A stretch of 64,000 nucleotides of DNA, taken from contig NC_092564.1 in NCBI RefSeq assembly GCF_037975245.1, forward strand, positions 3,621,984-3,685,983. Reading direction: 5' to 3'. Of the stretch, positions 13,001 to 24,095 are shown piece by piece (position 1 is the stretch's first letter; the number at the start of each line of letters is the position of its first letter). Origin of the DNA: Apostichopus japonicus (taxonomy: Eukaryota; Echinodermata; Holothuroidea; Aspidochirotida; Stichopodidae). The notes beneath the pieces were generated by a model that worked only from the letters and a program-made list of their open reading frames with translations, ran no database searches and was not told where the DNA came from. The translations under genes and the position numbers were made by a program.

Positions 13001-16000
13001 CATTAACTCGGAATAAATGTCTAAATTTGTGTGTACAAAAACAGTCACATTGGCCGTCTTCCTCCTTAAACTACGGAACATAAACTACGGAACGGAACAT
13101 AAGCATAAACTACGGAACATAAATCAATTAAATCGAATAATATGACGAGTCGTATTATAATATGAGGACGTATGCATGGTTTTATCGTTTAATGTTTAAG
13201 CATGGTGCTATGTAATATCTTCGGTTCTCTCTTTCTAGCTTTTTGTAGGTAGTGTTGTGGTTAGATCTTACTCAAGATCGATTCCATTTGCGATATGTCA
13301 TAAGGAGTCTAACGATTAGGAAAGAACGGCATTTTCGAGACCACCAAACATTACCTCTATACGTTAAATGGAAAGTAACGATAGCTTGGGGCTTGTGAGG
13401 CTTGTTGCTTTCAAGCTGGTTACTCTCAACCCATTGTTATTATTTGTGGACTCGTCATATATACAAACTCATAGCAAGGAACACAAACGTTCGTGTTTGT
13501 GGACTTTTGGCTATGCAATATGATGATATTAACTCTTCATAAAATCATTGAAAGATTTGGAAATGACACCTTGCGTCATAATTACCGCTGTATTGGCTGT
13601 GACACAGTTATCTGCTCAAGAACATGAATAAACAGGATAAAACATTTGACCCTTGGCAAAGAGGAAAATACATGATCACATGGTCTAATACCTATCCTAT
13701 AACAACATGGTAGATTGATCGTCGCAAAATCTTGAACAAATATTCCTCCTTTTGTTGTTCATATTGTGCATATCTCTCACAATCGAAGCACATTTTTCAA
13801 TATTTAAATTGGTCTACCCCACATGTCCAGTAAACCTTCACGTGAGTCCGATATGGCATGATATGTTTTGTTTTCAGATTTTTGTCAAACAACTATATTC
13901 AAACCATGGATGAAGGGGTTTTTAATGGGCCAAACCTACAATGGATGTAAGCTCTATTTTCTTTTCTAGTATTTGATTGTATACGTTTTAATGTTTAATG
14001 TGAATTGTTGATTTCTGATTGAACATGGCGAATAACTTTTGGTATCAAAACTGTGAAAAATATTTAGGTGCCTATCTTCAATGATTGCAAGGTAATTACA
14101 AATGATAATTAGCAATATAGTTGTCACACATCTCCTTGCTGTATAGAACAGACGCAATATGGGGTGTCAAACCATCATTCATCATTCATGGTCATTAAAA
14201 TTGTTTCTCGAAATTGCTGACACACATATTTTTGAACATTTTATCTAGAAATTCAGACTATTTCTCAAACTTTCAACTTTCTATGTGGTTTTCGCAATCT
14301 CTTCATTTCCCTGCAATATTTCACAATAGCAAGACCAAAAAGTCAATTTAATTGTAACTTCAATGACATTAACTTTTGACTTTTCGCCACAGATTTTTGT
14401 TTTCAAACCGATTGACAGAAGTACTGCATAATCCGTTCACTGGAAGCATGATAAAAGAGGTGTAAGTATAATACATTTTGACTGTCGTGAAGACCAATCT
14501 ATCTATAAGCGTAACTTCATCTGGTTTCCTAATATTAAGCGAAGTTTCTTCACACTTCACAATTTTCAGTTTGGAAATTTTTCTAAATATATTCATTCTT
14601 TACATGGGTTCAAATATTTTCCTCCAACAACTTTATAGAGTCATCAACTCTAGAAGATATGGTCTTCAGTGTATGTTGCACTGCCTTCGTTCTATTAACA
14701 AAGGCCATTTATTCAAAGAACATTCTCTGCCTATAGGTAGCTTTGAGAGTTTGATCTTTCTTTTAAAATAAATTTACTTTTTATAAAAGTTTTACAAGAA
14801 ACAAGTTATTTAGATAATAGCAAAGACGGATTCATTTGTAAGAATGATACGATTAAAAATGTCAGAGTAAGGAAAGTAGGGTCGACAACTTGGTTGAATG
14901 GATTGAGAGGTAGAAACAAAATATCTAGAGTTTCGTGGAACAATGACCATACTGACTGACATGGAATATATTTCAAAAGCTCCGACTAGAATTAGGGCTT
15001 TGTTATAGCAGGAATACGTCGTCGAGATCTCGCATGAGATAAACAATTGCCAGTGATGCAGATTGGGGGATCAACTAACACATGCCTACATAGAATATGT
15101 AGCTTAAACATGTTGGGAGTGCAGAAAAGGCATGTCAGTTTACACAAAGGAACGTTATATGTAAGATACACTCCCTTTGGCATGTGACACTGCAAGCTTG
15201 ATTAAAACGACATAAATTATATGGTTCCCTTCGCTTTCCACTGTAAGTGTCACGTTATCGTTAGGACAAAGTTGACATTACTGCACGATAAAAGTGGACA
15301 ATGTATGATGCCGGGGCAACAGTAAACAGGTGAAATTTAGGGATATTACATGAGGATCCGTATGAGACAATAATAACCGGACGTCTGATAAGGGTTCAGA
15401 TTGTCCACAGACGAAACCTTCCTATAATGCAACGCTCAGTACCGTATCACATTAACAAAACAAAGCAAAAGGCTCTAAAGACAATAAGAAGGCAAGTAAA
15501 TCTCGGTTGCTTACGTTTCAGGCATATCTATGGTAACAACATCAAGAACTTATCGAAAGAATTCGTCAAAGGAGTTAGAAACGAATCGACGATGTAAGTA
15601 CAATTTACATTAAGAGACTATGTAAATTATAAAAACGATCTGCCCCTTTCTACATAATGCCACCACATATGATAACAATGACTCAACTACGAGTAAGATT
15701 CTCATATTCGTGTTTTGACTTAACAATTGAGAAACAAGTTGTCAACAGATATTGCCAGAAAAATGAAGAACTCGAATAATATTAGAGAAGCAGACGACTC
15801 CTCCCCTCCCCTCCCTCTCCCGCACCATCCCCAACCTACTCCAAAAAAGCCTACATGAGAGCATGTGGAATCCAGATAGGATATAAGACACATGGTTCAG
15901 TCCGAAAATACCGTTTATTAAAGATGCATAATTAACGGTAACAATTAATGAGTGCCGACAGACAACCATGAAACGATTTGCACATCGCGCTTCCGTCTGT

Positions 16001-19000
16001 GAACTTCAATATAGGGGTTTAGACATATTAAGTTTCTAATCAATTTAAATAATAGTTTCGTAGCCGCCGTCGGTGTTGGAACTATGCAATGGAAAATAAG
16101 AAAACTCTGATGATTCATGCATGGTGGATCTTGTACTAAATAATTAGAAAGCCTTAGCAAAGTTTACTCGTGTAAAATATGCAGGCATTTCCACATCGGT
16201 GAGTCCATACGTATTTTGCATTGATATAGAGTAACGACCGAAGCTGGTAACTAAGCAAGAGAGCCCCCGCGCACAAATATATATATATATATATACATGT
16301 ATCATATAAGAAAATTTATATAATTAAATATAATATTAAAATACAATGATATGATATATAATATTAATAAATAATAATCATAATAATATATTACATACTC
16401 GCTTCAAGGACCAACCATCAAGACCAGTATAAATGGTTTTGCTTCTTTTTACAGCTTCGTTAACTGTGCTTCGTTATCTCAATTACCACGATCCACTAAT
16501 AATGAAACAATGTAAGTTTCCAATCACAAAAAAAAAAAACAGAATGTGATATATTCAACCTGAGGGCAAAGTCTTTATATAGTGATTAGCTGCTAATACG
16601 CACACAATCAACATGAAAAGTCGGCGTCCGGAATATAAACTTATGGTATATAAGATTACGGCATTATTGATTTCTCATACTCCAAGAATAAAATAAAACA
16701 ATTATGTATTCTCTTCCTAACCATGAACATGTCTTTTGGTGAGTTATTTTTCTACAACTATAGTTAATAACAAGACCTAGCATATGTTTTCAATTTTGCG
16801 ACAAATATTTTCATAAAGGATTCTAATTACCGGTTTGTCTTGTAACCTATACCAATTTTAAATATTAGTCTGTGAAATATATGTTGATTGTGATGGTGAA
16901 ACGTAAACTCATGATTATATATGTGTAATTTTTTTAATGCAAATTAAATTGATAAACGCATTATGCTTGCAACAACAGCAAGTGTGTCGATCCACAATCG
17001 TTACCCAAGATACATCTCCTCGCGTGGGATATAATGGTTGCAGATTACTTTGACAGAAACGGGTTCGAATGCGAAGCTTTAACGGAAACATGTGTGCCCT
17101 GTCGACCCGGCACCTTTGCAGACCGAGTGACAGTTGGTTGTCAACCGTGTCCTCGTGGTAAATAACGAAGTGTTACTTTTATTTTGTTATTGGTTTGCAT
17201 TTGTTAGTTTGTTTTGTACTATGTACAATCGATGGCGATAGATAAATTCGGAACAGTCTAACATCCATGATGAAAGACTTTGTAATCGCTTCTCGACTAT
17301 AGTAGTAAAGAAGAAAGCTAGTTTTTTCTCAAAAACATTAAAGTTAAAAATAAATGTATATTTTAAATTAAACATGTAAACAACATGTGAAACATTAAAA
17401 ATACAAAGACAGCATGAAAATACGTTCCATTGTATTGTAAAGCTCTCTAAAGACTGACTTAAAATCGACCTGGACGGGCCCGTGTTGGTGATAACGTTTA
17501 GTAGAGATATTTTCCTCAACAAATTCAAATGTGTTTGGTTACTTGATCAATGATTCTTTGCGGTCACGGTGAGGTAACCTCAATTTTTGTTAAATGTTAT
17601 GGTTTAGAAATCTTGAGAAATGAGTAAGCATAAACCATTCCTCGTGGAGTTGCTAACGACCCTCTAGCAACTTCCAATATGTACATCTCGTAGAAAAGTA
17701 TATGTTGATGCGACTGACGATGTATGTCGCTGAACCACATATAACACAGGGTCTTCGTTGTAGACGCAATTACGATCCATGTCTGGTTTCTTCCTTAACT
17801 TCAGGTGGATTTTTCCAAGATGGGATCGGTCAGCTTGCCACCGTTCGTGGGGGTGTCGCATGCAAGCAATGTAACAAGGGTACCTATGTAAAGTCTGGAG
17901 GTGGTTCTTCAACTAAAGACTGTGAAGTCTGTCCAGGAGGGACCAATCAATCGACATTTGCCGGATATCGAGCCTGCTCTTGTAAGGAGAACTATGCACG
18001 TACAGACCGTTACGGTCCCTGCACACTCTGCCGAGAAGATGGTCTTAATTGTTCCGAGGATTATAGGACACTTCTTCCTGGCTATATGTGGAATTGGGAC
18101 TTTCCGGATGCAGACCTGAGTAATTACAAGCAGTTCATAGCAAATCTGAAGAAAGAGAACCGTTTGTTGGATTCTTACACCAGCTACAATGAAACGTTTC
18201 CTGTGATATTTGAATGTCCCCGACAGGAGAGTTGCATTAATGATGAAGAGAAGATTGAAGGAACATGTGCAGAAGGGTACCAAGGATGGCTTTGCTACAA
18301 CTGTCAACCTAGTTACTACTCAGTTCTCAATGTATGCGTACACTGTCCAAACATAGCAATACTCATACTAGAAACCAGTGCGTTCTTCATTGCGTGTGTG
18401 CTGATAATGGTGTTCATTTTATGGCAGATGAAGAAAGAAGATGGTTCTCATGAGACAAGAACAATCTTAGACGTAATTATTTCTAGAATCAAGCTGTTGC
18501 TCGGTTTTTATCAGGTCGTTGGAGAAATATTCACTTCATTTCATGACATTAACTGGACTGGACCTTTGGTCATCATTGGCAGTTTTATTTCATCTTTGGA
18601 GATGAATATCTTGAAGTTATTCGTGAGACCTCGATGCTATGATGATCGCTTGGTAATCAATCCAAAGATTGAATTTATCCTGGCAGTTTCCATCCCGGTG
18701 GCAGTCATTCTCTTTCCCTTCATTTCTTTTGTTATAAAGAAAGTCTACGTTATCTGCAGACGTAGATTTGTTACCACCAACCTCGAAGGGTCGTTTGAAG
18801 GATTGAAGTCCAAACTGTTTACCTGCGTCGTCGTGCTTCTCTTCATCATTTACCCAAGCGTATGTTCATCAATTTTCCAACTTTATCCACATGCATGTAA
18901 GACATTTTTCTTGGATGACAACAGTCGTTACTACATAAAACGGCTCCGATCAGACCTTGATGTCAGTTGCGATAACCTCGGTACATACAATGCTTTAGCC

Positions 19001-20824
19001 TACGTCTTCACTGTGGTATATGTTATTGGGTTTCCAGCCTCCCTTCTCTATGTCCTATGGATCAAATGGCGTCAGCGAAATGTTCATGATGAAAAGGGTC
19101 TGAGGCAACAAGGATTAGATGAAGTTGTTAGACATGATCAAGTTCATGAAGATAACGACGATGATGATGAAGATTCTCCTCTTCTCATCAACGACTCCAG
19201 GCCTACTAAGGCCGCAATGACTACGCCATGGCTTGAATTCCTTTGTGAAAATTACAAAGATGATTTCTGGTTTTGGGAAATCATTGAGCTAACCAGGAAG
19301 GTTTCTCAAACTCTCTTGATCACATTATATGGATGGGAGGACAGACTGACAGTACTCCTGACGACGTGCATATCTGTGATATTTTTGGTTCTGCATGCTC
19401 GTTACAGGCCTATGAAAAACCCATATGAACAACACCTGCAAGTAAGAATTTACTTTTATGTTCATACAAATACCATCGGTACTTTCAATAATTCAGTCTA
19501 CTCTCATAGTTAAAATAATTCTACTGAAGGGAGAATTCGATTCATACTCACCCCGAAGAAGAACATTCAAGAAACACAATATGATCGGATTTACATGGCG
19601 CAATTATATAACCGCATAAAACTTAGATAACCATTTAACTTCTCGCTGTAAATATAATGACTATTGGTACGACCTTGGTCCGATTAACAAGCTATAATGA
19701 TATCATTTTATCGTCCCATGAACAAGCTATAATGATATGGGTTTTATATACCTCGAACAAGCTACAATGATATGGTTTTATCGTCCCTTATGATATGGGT
19801 TTTATATCTCTCGAACAAGCTACAATGATATGGTTTTATCGTCCCACGAACAAGCTACAAATGATATGGTTTTATCGTTCCATGAACAAGCTATAATGAT
19901 ACGGTTTAATCGTCCCTTCTAGCAAGCTATACTGATATAGTTTTATCGTCCCATTAACAAGCTATAATGATATAGTTTGATCGTCCTATTAACAAGCTAT
20001 AATGATATGGTTTCATCGTCCCATGAACAAGCTTTATGGTTACAGTGATCTGGTTTTATCGTCCCATTAACAAGCTATTATGATATAGTTTTATCGTCCC
20101 ATGAACAAGCTATAATGATATTGTTTTATTATCCTATTAACAAGCTTTAATGATATGGTTTTATTGTCCCATTAGCAAGCTATAATGATATCAACATTTC
20201 AGCTCTTCCAATCAAAGTTGTTCAAAGGCACTTGTCTCATTGCTCCTAACAGATGCTCTCTTTGACAGTAATTTTTATCAACGTCCTTGTAGCTGCGAAT
20301 GGAATTCCTGATACTTACGAGGATCCAGTTTCAATCGTCCTAATTATTTTAAACGTGCTTGTGCTTATGATAATCTCAGGTAAGATTCCGGCGGGAAAAG
20401 TGGGTTTACAGCCCTGACAACCGCAAAGAAAAAAATCAAAGGTATTTTTTAACACGATCTTGCTTTAAGACCTAACCATGGAACTAATTAATAGTATAAT
20501 TCAAATTGCTATAGAATGTACCATTTTAAATTGATATTTGATATCTGGAGGATGGCCCAATAACCATTCATGGAAGCTTCAACAAAGCAAAGATCAGACC
20601 ATTCCTTTATAAAATCGTAGATATACTTCCCTGGTATATATAAGAAAAACCATTGATGTTTATCCCTGTATTACTTATGTTTCACAGGAGAGGTTTTGTG
20701 TACGGCTATCCTTCACGTAAAGCATGCTGGTGCCATGACATTTATTGCCCGTGTTCGAAAATCCTCTCCTGGTTTCTTGATTAAGAAAGAGACGTCAACA
20801 GGAAAGGATGATACACAGAGCTAA
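972..20824 (+). CDS. LRR receptor-like protein with Cys-rich GCC2/GCC3-like region and 8-9 transmembrane segments (21 exons, 5' partial)
   Basis: Twenty-one exons join without a stop into 1119 residues plus an upstream partial codon. Exons 1-17 (972-16511) encode an LRR ectodomain with the pattern LxxNxIxxLPxxxFxNLxxL. Most repeats are one 72-nt (or 69-nt) exon with phase-2 introns, as in LRR-containing glycoprotein-hormone/relaxin-type receptors. Exons 18-19 encode CxxCxxGT(F/Y)...CxxCPxG modules like those of the ephrin-receptor-like/GCC2-GCC3 family. They are followed by about 8-9 hydrophobic segments, from about 18345 in exon 19 through exon 20. A cytosolic acidic run (about 19155-19185) leads into an EDSPLL di-leucine motif. 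The membrane part is not a classical rhodopsin-like 7TM domain. From memory it resembles the large uncharacterised family of Cys-rich, TRP/Flc-like multipass proteins of protists and marine invertebrates. Role: a cell-surface receptor or channel-like protein is inferred; the ligand is unknown. Confidence 0.85.
2627..2698 (+). CDS. LRR receptor exon 2 (one LRR)
   Basis: 72 nt after tgtgcag and before gtaagt. It contains the core NKITKIPEQAFFNL. An intact inverted copy lies at 58637-58708. Confidence 0.88.
3186..3257 (+). CDS. LRR receptor exon 3 (one LRR) with GC donor
   Basis: 72 nt after ctttcag, with core NMINVLSPEVFSRLTSL. The length and phase fit only if the donor is gcaagt (a GC-AG intron) at 3258; no GT occurs at that point. 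Confidence 0.8.
4011..4082 (+). CDS. LRR receptor exon 4 (one LRR)
   Basis: 72 nt after ttttttacag and before gtaagt. The core is GNQLKALHCNLFSKLTNL. The intron upstream (about 3690-3960) has an inverted copy near 41.9-42.1 kb. Confidence 0.87.
5458..5529 (+). CDS. LRR receptor exon 5 (one LRR)
   Basis: 72 nt after gttcacag and before gtgagt. The core is DNMIAALPHNIFWNLYQL. Confidence 0.87.
5953..6024 (+). CDS. LRR receptor exon 6 (one LRR)
   Basis: 72 nt after aatcacag and before gtgagt. The core is NNYLTTLPGDLLRNLTSL. Confidence 0.87.
6620..6691 (+). CDS. LRR receptor exon 7 (one LRR)
   Basis: 72 nt after ctttttgcag and before gtaagt. The core is FNKVNTLPSSVFFNLVWL. Confidence 0.87.
6932..7003 (+). 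CDS. LRR receptor exon 8 (one LRR)
   Basis: 72 nt after taactttcag and before gtaagt. The core is SGNQLEILPENIFADLIRL. The intron to exon 9 is only 122 nt, suggesting a recent tandem exon duplication. Confidence 0.88.
7126..7197 (+). CDS. LRR receptor exon 9 (one LRR)
   Basis: 72 nt after ttcttttgcag and before gtaagt. The core is TNQITILPEKLLWNLSSL. It starts with the same DLS as exon 8. Confidence 0.88.
7764..7835 (+). CDS. LRR receptor exon 10 (one LRR)
   Basis: 72 nt after cttgtttacag and before gtaagt. The core is HNNIEIIPENLFCNITQL, with a potential N-glycosylation site NIT. Confidence 0.87.
7836..10082. other. Long intron 10-11 of the LRR receptor
   Basis: This 2.2-kb intron holds an inverted copy of the exon-1 region (about 8080-8570). 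The rest shows nothing recognisable; a short ORF near 9664-9900 is Lys-rich and not exon-like. Confidence 0.6.
8080..8570 (-). repeat. Inverted duplicate of the exon-1 region (about 920-1410), including an intact LRR exon
   Basis: Read on the minus strand, this stretch follows 920-1410 almost base for base, through exon 1 and the downstream intron. The 72-nt exon copy (8448-8519) keeps AG and gtaagta borders and an open frame with few substitutions. It lies antisense inside intron 10-11 of the same gene, about 7 kb from its source. Confidence 0.9.
10083..10151 (+). CDS. LRR receptor exon 11 (one LRR, 69 nt)
   Basis: After tggtttcag and before gtaagt. The core is DENEIKAVPRVLFLGITV. It is one codon shorter than the standard 72-nt module, and the phase is kept. 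Confidence 0.83.
11588..11659 (+). CDS. LRR receptor exon 12 (one LRR)
   Basis: 72 nt after ctttccag and before gtaagg. The core is SGNKISSLPQDIFANTTV. A degenerate inverted copy lies near 43.2 kb. Confidence 0.86.
12552..12704 (+). CDS. LRR receptor exon 13 (double LRR, 153 nt)
   Basis: After atactttag and before gtatgt. It encodes two repeats in one exon (DNQLTEVPAAIIKPN, then SNRLTAINSGSFDKLINL), as if one intron had been lost. The inverted copy at 42295-42446 carries a 1-nt deletion that brings a stop into frame. Confidence 0.88.
13878..13946 (+). CDS. LRR receptor exon 14 (one LRR, 69 nt)
   Basis: After gttttcag and before gtaagc. The core is SNNYIQTMDEGVFNGPNL. Confidence 0.85.
14393..14461 (+). 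CDS. LRR receptor exon 15 (one LRR, 69 nt)
   Basis: After tcgccacag and before gtaagt. The core is SNRLTEVLHNPFTGSMI. Confidence 0.85.
15522..15593 (+). CDS. LRR receptor exon 16 (one LRR)
   Basis: 72 nt after acgtttcag and before gtaagt. The core is GNNIKNLSKEFVKGVRN. The hydrophobic positions are weaker than in earlier repeats. Confidence 0.82.
16455..16511 (+). CDS. LRR receptor exon 17 (short, end of the LRR domain)
   Basis: 57 nt after tttttacag and before gtaagt, reading FVNCASLSQLPRSTNNETM. It is a shortened repeat with one Cys and fits the frame on both sides. Confidence 0.75.
16979..17157 (+). CDS. LRR receptor exon 18 (LRR C-terminal cap and first Cys-rich module)
   Basis: Acceptor aacaacag, donor gtaaat; phase changes from 2 to 1 here. 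It carries KCVDPQSLP, CEALTETCVPCRPGTF and CQPCPRG. The latter two match the CxxCxxGTF...CxxCPxG pattern of ephrin-receptor-like/GCC2-GCC3 modules. Confidence 0.82.
17805..19441 (+). CDS. LRR receptor exon 19 (Cys-rich region, membrane helices 1-7)
   Basis: Acceptor taacttcag and donor gtaaga, entered in phase 1. The exon starts GGFFQDGIGQ and continues a Cys-rich ectodomain (CKQCNKGTYV, CEVCPGGTNQ, CTLCREDG). Hydrophobic segments follow from about 18345. Notable stretches are RIKLLLGFYQVVGEIF (helix 2 region), LEMNILKLF and LTRKVSQTLLITLYGW. Between the fifth and sixth segments lies an acidic D/E run followed by EDSPLL. The open frame extends upstream to 17702, but that part is intron. Confidence 0.9.
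19685..20192. repeat. Minisatellite, about 35-37 bp unit, in intron 19-20
   Basis: About fourteen imperfect tandem copies of aacaagctataatgatatgg followed by ttttatcgtccc and a 3-6-nt variable tail. The array ends about 60 nt before the acceptor of exon 20. Confidence 0.93.
20253..20379 (+). CDS. LRR receptor exon 20 (last two hydrophobic helices)
   Basis: 127 nt after ctcctaacag and before gtaaga, phase 0 to 1. It reads MLSLTVIFINVLVAANGI, then PVSIVLIILNVLVLMIIS. An earlier AG at 20200 would give a stop, so this acceptor is preferred. A nonsense-mutated copy lies at 62418-62528. Confidence 0.82.
20688..20824 (+). CDS. LRR receptor exon 21 (C-terminal tail, stop)
   Basis: After gtttcacag. 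It reads GEVLCTAILHVKHAGAMTF, then a basic cytosolic tail ending GKDDTQS and TAA at 20822-20824. Confidence 0.85.
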
Positions 20825-22571
20825 ATGGAATGTAATACAACAAAAGGAAAAAAGGAAAGCTATATCGAGATAACAGCATGATGCATTTGGATGTTCGTGG
20901 TTCAATAATGACTGGAATTTTTCATCAATAATAGCTTTTAAGTTGTTATTTTTTTTTTAAATTTTACTGTGATTCTTCACAGCACGACCTTATACAGAAT
21001 ATGATTCTTTAAACAAAGTTAACATCATTTACATTAAAGTGAAAATTGTATCGTATTGTTTTTTCTTCCAATGTGTTTACTGATCCTCTTAATGATAATG
21101 TGTTATTTGATGATAAAGACAAATACTTTAGCTATTTTTGTGGCTGTTTGCAACAAAGGTTACATCTGTTCTGTTAAATACCAACGTAGCGTTTTTGATA
21201 CAACTAAGAATGTTCTTTTTATGCACATTTAGGGTCTATGGCAGTATGTTTAATTGCAAATTTGATTTATTTAATATCATTTAACGTGTTTCCTTTTATT
21301 TCTTGGATATCTTGAAGTGGGAGTCATCGCACTATAGTATAGACTGCATTTCGTTTTCTATTAAAGTAAAAGTAAGCACAATGCAGAACTAAGTCTTTTA
21401 CTGAACATTTGTATGGATATGTTTTTAGGTTCAGTGGTAGTTAATATGATCAAACTGTATCCATCGTTTTTCAATCAATATAAGAGTTGCAGAACGATAG
21501 ATTGACGATGAGAAGCTGTGGAAGTCATGTGCAAAGGTAGAGTTTTATATTACAGAAAGAAACTAAAACGAAAATAGGGATAATATCACCTAATTAACAC
21601 GCATTGCATGTACATTTAATGTTCTGTTTAAAAAATTTAACGTTTAAACGTGAAAGACAGAGTTGAAAGTAATAATCGTGTGGTTTATAAAAGCCATATA
21701 GAGCCAAATTAACCTTTTTGTTGTCAGAAATCAACTAAAAGTGTTAACTCCTCTAACGTGAATTTCATGATAAATATTTACAAATAGGCCTATGTGACAA
21801 TAACTTTTTATGAAATCTTTCCCTATCTCTGGTTAACGATGTGTAAATCTCTTTTAAGGATTTCATGTTCATGTAATTGTGTACCGTTCTTGCACATAGG
21901 TTACTAATTTCAGCAACTTTCTTAATGGTTATACTCAACGTCCATTCGGTCGACGTTATCTTTACTAATTTAGGTTGCTCTTTATAGACATGCATACAGA
22001 CAAACTACTGTGTATGCAATGAAAATTGACAAATTTATGGAGACAATAAAAAAGAAAATCGGATTGGAAACTTCGAGGAAATTCATTCATAAATCTCCTA
22101 ATGACAATAGTGAAGTGTCTTGCGAATCAACAATGCATAGAAATGTTACTAACATAAATCAGTCACCGACAGATGTATAACGTGAAGTTGCAGAACTGCA
22201 AGTACGCGTTTCGTTTTTCTGGAAAGAATGACTTTCGGCAAACTTTTAGTATTGATATATCCAAGAAAAAAAAACAGTTTGAGTGCTATAGTAATGTTTC
22301 AAAAGTGTGCCGATTTCCAATGTATACACCTTTAAATATGCTTCAATCTCTGGAGTGCTCCTTTAATGTTAATTGATGATAATGTCAGTTTTATATAAGT
22401 TTTATATAAATACATTGTTTTATGTTGTTAAATATGTTGATCTCATCCCCTACATCTAGTGTATAAGGAGATGAGATATTGTACTTCACCCACATTAGAA
22501 ATGTGAGGATACGTGTGTGTGTGTGAGTGTGAATGCTGTGGGCATGTCTAGGCCTCACACTGGTGACATAC
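20825..22571 (+). other. 3' untranslated and flanking sequence of the LRR receptor
   Basis: AT-rich, with no coding exon. ATTAAA hexamers near 21040 and 21360 could serve as poly(A) signals; the true 3' end cannot be decided from sequence alone. Confidence 0.45.
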
Positions 22572-23395
22572 AGTGACGTAGCCAGGAATTTGAAAGGGGG
22601 GGAGCACTTTTTGCGACTGATATGGATTTTCAAATTGTAGGCACGACTATCTGAGCAGAGCGCCACCATCGGTTGGCGCGGAGCGTACAAGAAAATTTTT
22701 GGTTTTACAAACCCCCCAGATGGCCGGAAACGGCCCTTCCCGAGTGTTCATTCTGGTTCCATGGCCTCTTGCTAACTTGAGACACCTCATTCAATATCAC
22801 TTTTAAACCAAAAAAACAAACGAGTTAAAATAGTACGTAATTCAATACTACATAATGTTCGGTATTTAAAATTAGCAAAGTTCATGTACAGAGTAGTCTT
22901 ACTTTTCAACTGCTGATACTTGTAGATACATATATAGATAGGCCAGAAATGTCTTTGATACAACTGTAGCCAGTAATTGTCTTTGATACAACTGTAAATG
23001 TTTAAGTTAGCCTAATATTAGAGAAGGCGAGAGCTATCCGACGATTGCCATCTGATGCAAATTTCTCAACTGTTTTCTCAACTGAAATATTATCTGCGTA
23101 AGCGGGTTCTTAACTAGATGTTAAAAAAACTGACAAGATCGGATTCTAGACTTTTTCGGCGGGTAGAGTGTTGAATGAAACGGCACGCGATAGAAATTAC
23201 AGCCTAAATTAGAAGACTAGGTCACCTAATTTAGCCATATTCTTGTTACATTCATTTCAATAGTTATTCCTGTCTGGACTCTTAAACTCATCCAGCAAGC
23301 TTATGGATTTGAAATATGGGTGTTTTTAAAAAAGATAACTTGGCCAAAAAAAGTGTAGGCCCGGGCCTACAGTGCTACATACTGGCTACGCCCCT
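22572..23395. mobile_element. Non-autonomous DNA element with CAGxGxCGTAGCCAG-type inverted ends
   Basis: It begins CAGTGACGTAGCCAG and ends CTGGCTACGCCCCTG, an imperfect terminal inverted repeat. Inside is a G-rich start and a segment (about 22610-22790) also found near 31890-31990 and 32570-32730. No transposase is encoded, so it depends on an unseen partner. Confidence 0.65.
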
Positions 23396-23399
23396 GATC

Positions 23400-24095
23400 A
23401 CGGATATCATATTATCAGCAGATTTTGTTTCCTGTTTGAATTCTTTTTCATGTTCTTTTACATAATATATCAGAAAGACAAACATAGTGCTCTTTTACAA
23501 TTTTTTCCAGTAGGATGATTCTTGTTTATTGTCCAATGTCTGGACTTTAATACATTTGACGAACTTAACTGATGGACAATATAAACTTTCATATTTTGTG
23601 ATATAGCCAGATATGCAGTGGCCTAAAAACAAATATCGTTATCGTTAGCAGTGTAATAATTATTTAAAGGAAGTGCGTATCACGTACGATTGCTATAGCT
23701 TAGCTTCATAACATGCTGTTCGTGCACAACTTAGGACGAATCATAGAAAGGATGAGAACGAACGTTGTCGACGTTGTTGTGCATACGGTTCGTGACATTC
23801 CATAGAGTGCGGTTAGGTAGGCAATATGTATTTTATTACGCAGTGGCCAACTGTAGGCTTGTAATAGGCTATAGGCTAAATTTAGCTAATTGCATCTGCC
23901 AAACTAAGTTAGTAGTTGAATCAGTAGGCGTGAATGTTACTACGATTATAATCGAGTTAACGGAGCTGACGAGTATTCAAGATCAAAAGAGCACTGACAA
24001 AATACCATGCTAAAAAACAACAGTTTAAAAAAAAAATCGACACTGAAAGGGGGGGAGCGGTCGCTCCCCCTGCTCCCCCCTGGCTACGTCCCTGG
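23400..24095. repeat. Dispersed repeat, copy 1 of 2
   Basis: Two blocks, about 23400-23545 and 23775-24095, recur in the same orientation at about 55725-55858 and 56180-56485. The intervening sequence differs. The end is CCCCCTGGCTACGTCCCTG, the same terminal motif as the element to its left. Confidence 0.8.

Noticed and set aside
14478-14771. 97-codon ORF between LRR exons 15 and 16
   Set aside because: Begins just after a good donor, has no family pattern and lies wholly within an intron.
17702-17804. ORF start (Met) upstream of LRR receptor exon 19
   Set aside because: A strong acceptor (cttaacttcag) at 17804 keeps phase with exon 18; the upstream part has no domain character and is intron.
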